Shown: positions 1-11,500 of the stretch, piece after piece
How positions within the stretch are numbered: position 1 is the first letter of the stretch
Layout: each line of letters opens with the position of its first letter
Source of the DNA: Salvia splendens
Lineage: Eukaryota > Streptophyta > Magnoliopsida > Lamiales > Lamiaceae
DNA length: 64,000 nt
Assembly: GCF_004379255.2 (NCBI RefSeq)
Contig: NC_056035.1
Coordinates: 20,791,902-20,855,901, forward strand
Direction of reading: 5' to 3'
Made by a program: the position numbers and the translations under genes
Notes under the pieces: model-generated
Told to the model about the DNA's origin: nothing
Databases searched by the model: none
The model's input: the letters and a program-made list of their open reading frames with translations, nothing else

Positions 1-199
1 TGAAGACTTCAAAGTGTGAATGCACACATTTATATGTGATTTGTTTCAATGAATCTGTACATTAGAAACCTATTTCTGTGCATTATATACCTGTTACAAT
101 CCATATCAAGTGTCTGACGTTGTACATGGGTTAAAGAGTTATTGTGAACATGATTAGGGTATACACATTATGTAACTAATATGTATGCTATTACATTCT

Positions 200-2903
200 A
201 TGTTGGACAGGGTCGAAGCAGCTAAGGATAGACATCGAAGAGACAGTCGATGATATCCTGCATGTGGGTATCGCGCAGAAATTCCGCGAATGACTATCAG
301 AAGCCACAACTAGTTCAGCTCAAAATGAGATTGAGGAAAAAAAACATAGGGGTAGAAAGGTCGATCATTTGTACTGTCAACGTACCCCTGCTGAGTTTTT
401 GGCATGCATCAAGAGTCTAACGCTGTGGCAAAAGGAAGCCGTCGTGGAACTTGGATTTGAGTCAATTCTGTGTTTTGATGCCAAGGAGATTCCAGGGTAC
501 TTGGCTTACTGGGTGCTCAGCGCGTTTAATCTATCTCGATGCCAGATTGAGTTGTCGGGGGGTGGAAGCCTAGACCTCGATGAGGAAGACGTCCATCTGA
601 CGTTGGGGTTTCCTCGAGGACGAACACCCATTGCACGCCCACTGGAACATCAAAGCAACTTCGCTTTCAACGACCTAGTTGTGGGAAGGGTCGTTTTAAA
701 ATGAACCCAAAGGACATAGCCCATTGATGATGCAGCAGGTGGATGGGGCGAGGAATTTAAGAAGCTTTTTATGTTCATGCTTGAAAATGCATTGATAGAG
801 ACTCCAGCCGATGGCCATTGCAAGCCCAAGATTCTGCATTTCATTGACGATGTCGATGAAATTAGGAACCTAAACTGGTGTGGTTACGTCCTGTCCATGA
901 TTTTTACCATGTGTTATGCGATTGCAAAATTATTGGCTGCGTTATTCAACTGAATGAGTACATTATTTACCTATTATTGTGAATGTATTATCATGTTGCA
1001 GGCAATGTAGGCCTGATACAGTACATGGGTTAATGGGTGAATACCATTTTTGTATGTTCATTAATTGATTGAATGTGTACATTATGGTGTTATATCAATG
1101 CATTATACAGCATTTTTTTGCCATTGTGTGGCTGCTGTTGTACATTGGTGAGCGAGTGAATGTAATATTTGTATGTTCATTACTTCATAGAAACCGTTCA
1201 TTATGTAAATATTGATATGCATTAAATATATTGTTTCATTCATCATGAGGCTGTTGTTGTCCCTGATTCCCAGAGTTAATGGATTGTTTGTATGCTCAAG
1301 TGTGTTGAAAATATCATTTACATATCCACACTTCCATGTATAGGCGTTGAACGTCGCAGCATCTAGAGTCAAGAAGGCAAGTCTGGCTGCCAGGTCTCCA
1401 TTCAATGAGCGGGCTGTTAGACTAACAGCCAAGGCTAACATTGTAGACAAGGAGCTCTATTACTGGGTACTAAGCACGGCAGAAAAAAATAAGTAGGTTT
1501 GGTAATTTTGCTCTTGTGCTCTTTGACACATCATTCATTGTTGTTTAACTGTTTAATGCCTCTCAGGGACTCCATTGTCTATAAAGACATCTTCAGGGAA
1601 ACAGTGCAGGGTGAGTTCCAATCCTTTGCGCCATTCAACATGGTCAGCCCGACAATTGTAGACACCTGGACTTCTTACTTAAACAATATGGAGAAGCTGA
1701 AAGCCCCGGAGACTGTTTCAAGGCTCTTCTTCTCCACAAATCCTTGCATGAGTGATCTAAGTTATAATCTCATGTACAAATTAATGAAAGAGTTAAAAAT
1801 ATGTAACTAGTTTAATTAATAAATTTCAGAAGCACACCATTGTCGACACTCCGGCAGAATGGATTGAGCAGCGGCAATTAGATAAGTTCTGGACCACACT
1901 GTTCGGAGAAGCGCTGGGTATAGGAAACCTTCAATGGGAGAACTATGATATGGTAAATGCTTGTTGCTTTGTGCATTATTTGACTGAATCTGTACATTAT
2001 TGTTCTTTAAGTTGAAACTTTTTCTCAAGTTCAGGTCTTACTGCATTATTTGACTGTAACTTTACATTATGAATCGTAGATTTGTGCATTATGTCCTAAG
2101 TTTTTTTCAATATATAACTACGTGAGCAAATAGGAATACAACAGAACTCCAGTATATGTTTGAATAATATTACTATCTCGGTTAATTGATTGAACATGTA
2201 CAACACGCGATATGCTTGAATAACATTTACACGTTATGTATCATGTGTTACGAAACTAACATGTCGTTGTGCAGATCTTCTTCCCCATCTGGGGTGCAAC
2301 GCATCAGTACGTGATTTGTTTTGATTTGCCAGATGGCAAAATGAATATTATAGACCACAGTTTGGCAGAACCACACGGCTCCTTCGGAGCTAAGTTTGGC
2401 AAGACACCTTCGATTCTTGTAAGTAATATGTTTATCACGATAAGCTGAAATATATTAAACAGAATGCACATTACACTGAAGACTTGCACAATTTTCTTTT
2501 TGTTGTACAGAAAAAATTCATTGCTGAAGCACTTACCAGGTGCAAGGTTCCGAAAATGGCAACACATGTGAGAAAATACAGAACCCACGTGATGACCATG
2601 CCTTGGAGGAACAACCACTGCACTGTCGAGGCCGGCATCTACGTCATGCGGCACATGGAAACTTATTTTGGGGAAAGGGAGAAGGACTGGGAGTGTGGGC
2701 TTAATGCAAATGGAACAAAAAGCTTGGAGATGTTCCGCATCAAATTTGCAAAGACTCTCCTGACCTGTGTTTACAACACTAGAGGTGGTGACAACCAACA
2801 GCGCGGGCATATACATCATAAAACGCGAATGCAAAATCTAATGATTGGAACTTCTGACCAACAACGGGATTTAATTCCGCAGAACATTCAGGCACAACGC
2901 TAA
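200..2903 (+). pseudogene. Ulp1-like (C48) cysteine protease gene, decayed, transposon-associated type
   Basis: Several exon-like blocks on the plus strand resemble the large plant proteins with a C-terminal Ulp1 (SUMO-protease) domain that are often carried by Mutator-like elements. Recognisable blocks lie at about 211-700 (with FLACIKSLTLWQKEAV and LDEEDVHLTLGFPRG), 720-900 (FIDDVDEIRNLNWCGYVL), 1567-1750, 1830-1952, 2277-2418 and 2511-2903. Three splice signals fit well: an acceptor before 1830, a donor GT at 1953, and an intron 2419-2510 joining TPSIL to KKFIAEALTR. The protease core shows the His (HQYVICF) and Asp (IIDHS), but the expected DCG around the catalytic Cys reads EAG, so Cys appears to be Ala. 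A stop follows FRE near 290 and the frame breaks near 700. I infer an inactive relic; the 5' part may lie outside the window. Confidence 0.6.
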
Positions 2904-4212
2904 CTGTTTATAACCACAAAACAATACACATGTTAAGCTTAATAAGCATTATATGACATATATTGTACATTACCGATCACATATAGTGCATTATACAATT
3001 ATACTTATACATTACATGTACACTTTAATCCAACTAACAAGCCAATATGAAACCACACGCTATAGGGATGGCTCTAACTCGCGGTCCTACGTACAGGTTT
3101 TGTATCTCACACTATACCACACCCCTAGCCCCCAGAATTGGGCAACCCTATGGAAATGAATGAACCATAGACCCAACAAGTTCGAACACTGCCAAACTTG
3201 TTTAAACCATGCTACAACCTATCCCCAATCAAGGCAAAAATCAACATACTGCATGTGAATTCATCATACAATACTAAACCCCTAGGTCCGAGGAATGAAC
3301 AACCCTAGGGGAATGAATGAACCCCCACATTTCATAAACGGTCGAAGCATGTTTCCATAAAAACGTAAGGAGGCACGCCAAAAATGAAAAATGAATTTCC
3401 TGCTCTACTTCGTTTGGAATATGCGACTGATTTGCAAAAAATATTAACAACATCCGAACAATAAGCATGACCGGAAACCGTTGGATTACCTTCTGCCATT
3501 ATTAATTGAAAATCGACAGGTGATGCAAAGCCAGCAAAAAACAGTTGCTTGAAAATCGAATTCTGTATGAGTTTGATTCAAAGACGTCGACGCTGTGAAA
3601 TTTAATTTGTCGATGGGCGACAGAAACGACAGAATCGTGCAGTGATGGAGAAGGAAGATAACGAATACTAATCAAATTTGTTGAAAAAACCGCATAGATC
3701 CTCGAGGGAGGAAATCATGGAATTTTCCATAACAACCCACATTATTGATTCTCTATTTTGCCCTTTTCGAATTAAAAAATGATTAGATTTAATGAATTCA
3801 GCAAATTATTTAGACCATAGGATTTGATTAAATGAACGCATGAGATAAGAAGGAGAAAGGAGAAATTATGGGAAAAGGATATCAACATAACTATATATAT
3901 ATATATATATGACTTATTCTTATTCTATTTGCATTGTAATTGCATATTATAGCTAGAACCAAGAGAGGATGCATGGACACCTTGAAATAAATTTTGAATT
4001 TGAGATTTCAAAAAGACAACAGTTAAGAATGCTAAGTATTTTAGTACCTGTAATTCACAAAAGTACTTTGATAATTTGACGATCTTAATGAAAAAACTAT
4101 TTTGTGGGGGCTTCACCCCTTTATTTTATTTTAATCAAACACTAATATAAAAATTAACTTTTCAATTGAATTTACTCATCTAATAATCAATAGAAACTAA
4201 TTATTTTTATTA
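2904..4212. other. intergenic, no gene recognised
   Basis: AT-rich sequence without a credible gene. The first 120 bases continue the TACATTA-type repeats seen in the preceding gene's introns. Two related blocks around 3118-3170 and 3280-3325 share a GGAATGAATGAACC-like string. A short (TA)n tract lies at 3892-3910. It may be the tail of a transposon that carried the Ulp1-like gene, but I found no inverted repeat. Confidence 0.5.
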
Positions 4213-4445
4213 CTCCCTCCATTCATGAAAAATAGGAAACATTGTGAATGGCACGGGTTTTAATGTGAAATTGATAAAGTAAGAGAGGAGTAGTGTTAGT
4301 GGAATGTGGGGTCCATATTATTAGTAAGAGAGAAGGGGAAAAAGTAAGAGACAAGTTGTTGAAAACATTTTTTCAATGTGCTCTATTTTTTGTGGACAAC
4401 CAAAATTAGTAAATGTGCTCTATTTTTTGTGAACGGATGGAGTGT
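4213..4445. mobile_element. Stowaway-type MITE
   Basis: A 233-bp non-coding element flanked by TA. The left end CTCCCTCCATTCATG and the reverse complement of the right end (ACACTCCATCCGTTCAC) are imperfect inverted repeats, both followed by AAAAATAG. This is the usual layout of plant Tc1/mariner-derived Stowaway MITEs. Confidence 0.8.
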
Positions 4446-4926
4446 TAAATAATTATAAGTGTAACTGCCAGAATTTATTACCATGTATATTTATTAAAAT
4501 AAAAAATTGGATTAATAATTTTTTTTCAAAACCAATTAATCATCCACCATCAATGGCATATTAAATGTCCATAAATATTATTATGAATTTTGTAATAATA
4601 ATATAAAATTGAAGCCAATGGATGAATGTTTTCTCTAACCTTCATTTCTACATTGATTATGATATATTTTATAAATATTCAAATTCAACCCATAACTTAT
4701 AAATATTTCAAAATAAGGTCAAAACTCGTCTTTTAGATATGTATAGATATAGATATGCAACTCAGGTACCATGTGGACAATAAAGCGCAACTCAGTTAGA
4801 CACTTCTCATCCAACCATTAGGTAATGGATTTGAGTCATCACAGGGTAGATGGGAAACCATTATTGATCTTCTTCTAAGAGAAAAAAATATAAAGAATAG
4901 CAAACATTAATCATAGGTTGGCTATG
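4446..4926. other. intergenic, nothing recognised
   Basis: AT-rich spacer between the MITE and the hAT element. I see no coding potential and no clear repeat. Confidence 0.5.
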
Positions 4927-5213
4927 GACCTATGCAGGGACGGATATACCGGCGGCCAAGCCACCGCTCCAGTGGGGGCTTGGTCAAAAACGGACCCATA
5001 CCCCCCACTATGCAGTCGCGCCCCGCCGGATTTCCGCCCCTGCTTCGGATTGCCTGAATTTTTATGTATAATGTGTCTGCGAGTCTGCGATGGCGAAACT
5101 GGAAGAGGAAGAGGCGAAGAGCAGATCCCTAATTTGAAGAAGACGACACATGATGAAATTGGGCTTCTAAGTGGGTCATTAATTATTTGTATTGGACTAT
5201 AAGACTTGGGCCT

Positions 5214-5214
<1 letters not shown>

Positions 5215-5266
<52 letters not shown>
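5215..5266. repeat. (TAA)n microsatellite, left subterminal region of hAT
   Basis: About 17 uninterrupted TAA units, 280 bp inside the left end of the hAT element. The predicted poly-Ile or poly-Asn readings here are translations of this repeat, not genes. Confidence 0.95.
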
Positions 5267-5267
<1 letters not shown>

Positions 5268-5937
5268 GAAAAACTAAAATGGCCTTACCTGAACAAGCCC
5301 AAATTTATAATACAATTACATCTCCTACTAAAATCATATCGGAGGCTCACCGCAAATTACAGCAGGTCAGCAGCCGCAAAATCATATCAGAGGTCTCCTA
5401 CTAAACTCTATGCATAATACACTATTTAGCCTCTACTTGCAGAAAATTTAGAGGTTTGATTCTTTAATTGTGATTTAACTTTTGATTTTTAATTAATGGC
5501 ATGAAATATGAAATTATTTATTTATGATTTTAACTGTGTTGCTTGAATAGGAAAAACCTAATTAACTTTTGAGAATTTAGATAATAAAAGTTTTTGAATC
5601 ATTACAATTTGATATATAAAAATATGTAGTTGTGGCATGAATTTGATATAAATATTTTCTTAATGTAGTTTCTTACTTTCTTACTCCCTCCGTCCCCGAT
5701 TAAGAGTCACACTTTTCCATTTCGGTCCGTCCCCAATTAAGAGTCACACTTTCTACTTACTATATTTGGACATCAAAAATACTCTTATTGTTGGCAAAAT
5801 TTACGCAAAATGCCATTATTTACATTTAAATAAAAAGAAATGGATGTCATACCCTGCATCAGTCAACTCTCGATTCTCTCTCTCATTCACTCTCATTCAC
5901 TCTCTCACTCTCGATTCCTCCGCCTCCCTCCGAATCA

Positions 5938-6495
5938 GTGGACACTATCGTCCCTGAAACACCGACCGACTGGGTTGACGACAACAAAATTGGTAGTCGG
6001 TTCATGGTTCACGGTGTTCCACCGTTCATAGGCGATGACGGGGCTGAAGATCCGACACCCCCCGATTGGTTCTTTTACAGATCTGAAACTGAAGCTTCGT
6101 CCAAAGGTTTCAACGGATATGAAACTGAAGCTCCGTCCAAGGCTCTCGACGGATCTGAAACTGACGCTCCGTCTAAGGGTTTCGACGGATCTGAAACTGA
6201 AGATCTGTCTGAGGGCTTCTACGGTTCTGAAACTCTACCTCCGTCTCCATAAATCAACGGATCTGAAACTTTACCTCCAGTTGTGGTGTTTGACGAATCT
6301 GAAACTCAGCCTCCGTCGCAGCCATTTGACTGGTCGGAGACCAAGTCGCCTTCACATCCTGTTAATTGGTGGGAAAGTGAACCACCTTCCATGGGCGCAG
6401 CAATGCCGCCGGCGGTGGAGCCAAAAAGGGAGTACACTGACAATGAAAAAGCAATGCTATTCATCATGTTTCCTTGCCTCAAGGATCTCATCTAG
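5938..6495 (+). pseudogene. mariner accessory ORF, copy 1 (12-aa SETxPPS repeat protein), broken
   Basis: One reading frame encodes at least eight successive 12-residue units of the form SETxxPSxxxDG, then a non-repetitive tail containing EYTDNEKAM and ending CLKDLI at 6495. An in-frame TAA at 6250-6252 splits it. Compared with copy 2 at 36746, the ATG and about the first 15 codons are missing: here the frame begins in the block ESVDTIVPETP, matching SLDTVVPDTP of copy 2. The tails of the two copies align over about 22 residues without gaps. It is oriented opposite to the transposase and points toward it. No function is known to me. The acidic, Ser/Thr/Pro-rich repeats suggest a disordered protein. 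Confidence 0.7.
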
Positions 6496-6499
6496 CTTG

Positions 6500-7149
6500 T
6501 GAGTTCATTTCTGATTCAAAGCCACCCCCTTTTTAGGGTTTGGAAACTTCTGATTTTAGGAAAATGCAGCCTATTTCTGATGTAGAATGTTTATGTGCAT
6601 TACTCCATGTTTATGTGATATTGAGGCAGTGGGAATTGATGATGAATGTTTATGTGCATTACTATGGCTGTTGTACATGTAATGTTTTGCCCCTATGCCT
6701 TGTGTTGTTGTCCATATGCCTTGTGATGAAGCTTTTCTGAGGGAAAGCTCAGCCACCCCTATGTAAGGTTTGGAGGTTGTGTTAGTGTCCTCTGAGGTCC
6801 CTATGCATTGTGTTGTTATCCATATTCCATGTGAAGAAGATTTTTTGTGGGAAATGCAAAAAAAAGGTCATCCCCTATGAAGGGTTTGGAGGCTGATTTC
6901 ATGTGATAATACAAAAAATATTCACTGATTACTTAATAGGATGTACAGTGATGATGTTTATAAACAATGCAGCCTAGTTAGCTTAGTAAGCCACCCACTA
7001 TGAAGTGTTTGGAGGCTGATGCCATGTGATGAAGATTTTCTGATGGCAATAACAAAAAATACAGCCTATGCACAAAAAAAAGAGTTTACATCTTAAACAC
7101 AAACATATGTTGGTGTTTATACTGTAAACTCCATCCCCTAATATTATGT
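6500..7149. other. non-coding middle of mariner copy 1
   Basis: The interval between the two converging ORFs holds several degenerate units built around GCCACCC...GGTTTGGAGGC and GATGAAG.TTTTCTG. These match units of the clearer 164-bp tandem array in mariner copy 2. No coding sequence is supported. Confidence 0.6.
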
Positions 7150-7919
7150 CTAGTACCCTAAAGCATGGTTAAGAGGCCCTATGTCATATGTGTCTCCAGC
7201 TTTGTTCTTAGATAGCTTTAAGTACTCCAAACTCTCTCTCACCAAACCTTCTTCAACATGAAGTTCGAAAGGCAGCCCCTGTAACACCCCTTACCCGGTA
7301 GGTACCCACCAAATAAGTGATGTCACGTTTCAGTATCGAAAACCCGTGCTGAAATTTTTCTTTTTCTTTTTAGCTTAAAAGCACAATTAAAATCTATTAC
7401 ATTTTAAAACTTAACATTTATCCTGTGGAAGATTAAAGATTAAACTATTATACAACATGCCACGACTACTAAACCAAGTTGACCACCAGTGACTCGCAAA
7501 AGATGCAAAGCTGCGCAACACCACTGACATAATATCAACTCTAACCTGCAGGGGGGAAAAGAGGGGGGAGTGAGCTCGAAAGCCCAGTAGCAATATCCAA
7601 ACTACACAATCCAACCCTCTCAGCTAAGACACTAGTAACTATAATAACTACATTATTTCATTTTTAATCTTTTGCTTATTTTCAGTTCAATTTCTCAGAT
7701 TTCCAAATTACTTACAATCTCATAATCTTCGCACCAAAGCATACTTGTTCAGATAACCACACCTATTCATCATATATTATTATCTCGTATCACATTTTCT
7801 CCTTTTACCATTTATTTTCATATACTATTTTTATTTCCGTGTTAATTACCCCGAGCGGGGACCATTCAATATAATATATCATTTCATCCACGTGAGGACC
7901 GATCAACAATCATATCATA

Positions 7920-8330
7920 TATCATATTTTACAAATCGCATATCACAGATCCTTATTCACAAGTCCTCGTATATTATTTTATATATCACAGATCACAGAT
8001 TCTTATTCAGAAGTCATTAGATATTATTTTATACATCACGGATCACAGATTCTTAATCAGAAGTCATCTGATATTATTTTATATATCACAGATCACAGAT
8101 TCTTATTCACAATTCATCAGATATTATTTTACACATCACAGATTACAGATTCTTATTCACAATTCATCAGATATTATTTTACATATCACAGATTATAGAT
8201 TCTTATTCAAAAGTCATCAAATATTATTTTATATATCACACATCACATATTCTTATTCACAATTCATCAGATATTATTTTACACATCACAGATTATAAAT
8301 TCTTATTCAGAAATCATCATATATTATTTT
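7920..8330. repeat. tandem repeat, about 60-bp period, inside the solo LTR
   Basis: Roughly seven units of about 60 bp, each with ATATCACAGATCACAGATTC followed by TTATTCA.AAGTCATCAGAT and ATTATTTTA. The units are diverged by a few per cent to about 15 per cent. Confidence 0.9.
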
Positions 8331-8441
8331 ATTTTATCTTATCATATAGCCCCAATATCTGCTTGGTTTAAGGCAGGGTACACGGACCAGATCAGAAACA
8401 GAATCAGATGTAGATGCGGATTTTTGTCCTCGAGAGGACTC

Positions 8442-8535
8442 CGCACAGACCACCCATAGGGTGCATATCAGAAAATCAGACCACCCATGAGGGTGCAGAC
8501 AGATAATCAGACCACCAATTAGGGTGCAGATCAGA
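8442..8535. repeat. three copies of a 31-bp unit inside the solo LTR
   Basis: Three successive units start with AGACCACCCAT or AGACCACCAAT and continue with AGGGTGCA.ATCAGA. Each contains a short complementary pair (CACCC/GGGTG) that could form a small hairpin. Confidence 0.75.
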
Positions 8536-11500
8536 TAGATCAGATAGGGGCACATCAGATAACATACGATCATCGCTTCGGTTATCCAGAAGACGAGTGA
8601 TCACAGATAATGCAGCGCTGCTGTCCTATGGCATGCCAATTATACCCAACACATGTGACCAAGCAAACGGGACGTTTTATTTCATATTCTTCTTTCATAT
8701 CTCTTTTTCATATTTATTCCATTTCCAAATATCACTTCAGATAATCATTCTTATCGGATTCACAGACATTCTTTTAGTATATACTTTTATAACCTTTACA
8801 TATTATTCTCTTGTGTTCATTTTATTCAGGCTCTACCTATCAGATCACTCCTTTTTCGTATACATTCAGATATCTTTTCATAATCTATACAGACATATTT
8901 CACATTATTCAGATCTTCATAATTATTACGTTTCATTGCATATTATACCCATTGTCTTTTATTCATATTCGTACCATTATTTCTGCAGATCATTCGTATC
9001 AAAATTAATAAGTATCATAACAATCCACATATTAAATTATAAGCATATTTAAGCATTTATTTAATTAACATCGCACAAATAAGCACATTATAGCACACAT
9101 CATCTCAACCAAAGGAATCGAAAACCATAGAGAGGATACGCTACCTCGCAGGCTTATGAACATAAGCCTATTTCACCTTTCGACCCTTCGCTATCTTCTA
9201 GATCCATTCATTTTTGCACGACTCGTGTTACAAGCTTCTATGCCTTATACTATAAATATCGTAATCATTAGTAACATATACTTATTTTCATCAACTTCAG
9301 CTCATTAATTCTTCCAATAAAATCACTAAGTATTCTGTTACTATTCACAGAATACTATTCACAGAAAATATATAATCATGTAATTAATGTATTAAAATTG
9401 CTAACCTCAATTAGAAAGTTCCTAAAATTTACATTAACACTCATATTCATTCTAAATCACAATTCCATGATCAAACATCTTAAATAAATTCATTTTCTAT
9501 ATTAACTTAATATCCCCTTATTCCTTAACTTTCTAGTATAACAACTGCACTGGACCGATTCGTCATACAACTTCTATATTCATACGGAAGAATTTAGAGA
9601 CTTGAACTAATATTTTTAAATACCCAATGAAGTCTGGTTTATAATCCAATAAGATTCATTCAAAGATTCCTAATAGTTTAAGAGATATTCTCATTTTCCC
9701 ACGACTACCAAAAATCAGACCATTTCTGACAGCAGTTTCTAAACAATTTTTATAAATGGTATTTGTACTCTTTAATTCGTCATAAAATTAGAGAACAACT
9801 AAACACCTTATAGTTAATTTAGAAATTATGCAATCAAGTTTTAATCGACCTTAAATGCCCTGAATATTTCGGATAACACATACCAAAATATGACAAAGTA
9901 CCAGAATTTTGACAGTTCGTAGCTGTATTGTTATAACAATTTATACACATAGTAAACAAACTCCTAAATTCTCCATACATATCAGGGATCCTCTAGACTC
10001 ATCATAGTTATTATAGAAATTGTTAAACCAAAGTTTCCACTATTCTACTCATGCCAAACAATTCGGAACAGGTCACTGAAAAACAGGGGATTAAACCTTG
10101 TTGATCCAATTCTATTTCAATTCATGTTTAATCATAAATTTCATCTAAATTGAGCATCTAACTACTAAAACCACAAACCCTAAGGTGTATTTTCAATCTC
10201 AACATCAAGTTCATACCATGGAAATTTAACTTGGAAATTATCCATCAAAATGTGGCATACGACGTCTATAAGCTACGTATTCGACAATTAATCGAACATA
10301 AAACCATGTATCCATCAACACCTATGGAGCTCAAAATTTTCAGATTTTTAACCTCAATATGTATTGAATTTCATGTTATAAAAATAGTATAGTAAGAAAG
10401 ACCTTACTTGATTTGCTATGTTTTATACGATTAAATCCCCGATTTACCTACGAACGAGCCAAATAAATGAGAAAGAAGGTTTTTGGCTATGGAGGTTGAG
10501 GGGAGCTGCTCATAGACGAAAATCATGAGGGAGAGAAGATAAGTATTTGACTTTTAAATTTTATCCAACAACTTCTAGATTTTTCTTTAAAATTCTAATT
10601 ATTTATTTACTTAAGTTAAATTTATTTCCTTGTACTAATTTATTTTCATGTCATACGATCCCATATTTATGGATTCTATATACCATATCGTAGCACATTA
10701 ATTCTAGTTTAATCTAAAATTATTCTCGTTCGACACCTCAAATGTTTCGACGATCGATTTTGCAAAAAACCGAAATAATCGGCGATAAAAAATTCCAATT
10801 ACCCTTAAATGGCCCAAATATATTTCCTCGCATTATTCACAATTATGCTAGGCCATAATTTATAATTTATAAAATTATTAGCCCTTAGCTTCGATTTACG
10901 ATTTTACGTGGGTAAAAGAGATTGCCGAAAATTACATAATCGACATTTCATATTAAATTTCTACCTTATAGTTGAACTTAACTACTATTCCTCATCACAT
11001 ATCCAAATCTTTCGTCAAGCCCTATAATTCGGGATGTTACAGCCCCCCTGTTCTGTGCAATCTGTCCTTGTTTAAGTGAGGGATATTGTAGTCATTGTTC
11101 CCATGCACTTCTAATATTGCTATGAAACAACTTTGCAATGTGATGAAGACTTTATTGAGAGTTTGTGGTGAGAGTTCTTCAAATGAGGTAAACACATTCA
11201 TCCGCAAGTCATCTACATTGGTGGCTATTTTGTCATCTTGAAGTGATTGTATTGCCCTAAAATACCCAAGGTCTAATGCATTTGTGTCTGGGGAGTTGGG
11301 TGGTTGGCTACTTAGATGGAATTCAAACCCATCAGTACTAGCAAGTGACTCAAACTGTTGGTCAGTAGCTCTTAGGTGAGGTTTGACATTATCTTGCTGG
11401 ATGAAAATCTTCTTGCTTGCATTAGCTGGCCACTTGGCCTTGATTGTTGGTATAATCTGTGAATGATGTGTGTATATGACTAAGTGATGACATTAATAAT

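Larger units (their letters stand above)
7280..11041. mobile_element. solo LTR (3762 bp), probably of a Gypsy/chromovirus element
   Basis: The sequence begins TGTAACACCCCTTACCCGG and ends CGGGATGTTACA, flanked on both sides by the 5-bp duplication GCCCC (7275-7279 and 11042-11046). TG...CA ends, a 5-bp duplication and the absence of any gag/pol coding region fit a solo LTR left by recombination. The length and the TGTAACACCCC start resemble LTRs of Tekay/Del-type Gypsy elements; that family assignment is from memory. Mariner copy 2 provides the empty site (around 38430). It contains two tandem-repeat blocks, described separately, and no gene. Confidence 0.8.

Noticed and set aside
5187..5417. 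Open frames of poly-Ile or poly-Asn at 5187-5417, and poly-Leu at 15226-15435
   Set aside because: They are translations of the AAT/ATT microsatellites and have no gene context.
7920..8330. Possible CRISPR-like array
   Set aside because: Units are contiguous and diverged, without unique spacers, and the setting is a plant LTR.
8597..9052. 151-aa hydrophobic frame inside the solo LTR
   Set aside because: Pyrimidine-rich LTR sequence gives Phe/Ile/Tyr-rich translations by composition; no homologue or gene structure is recognisable.
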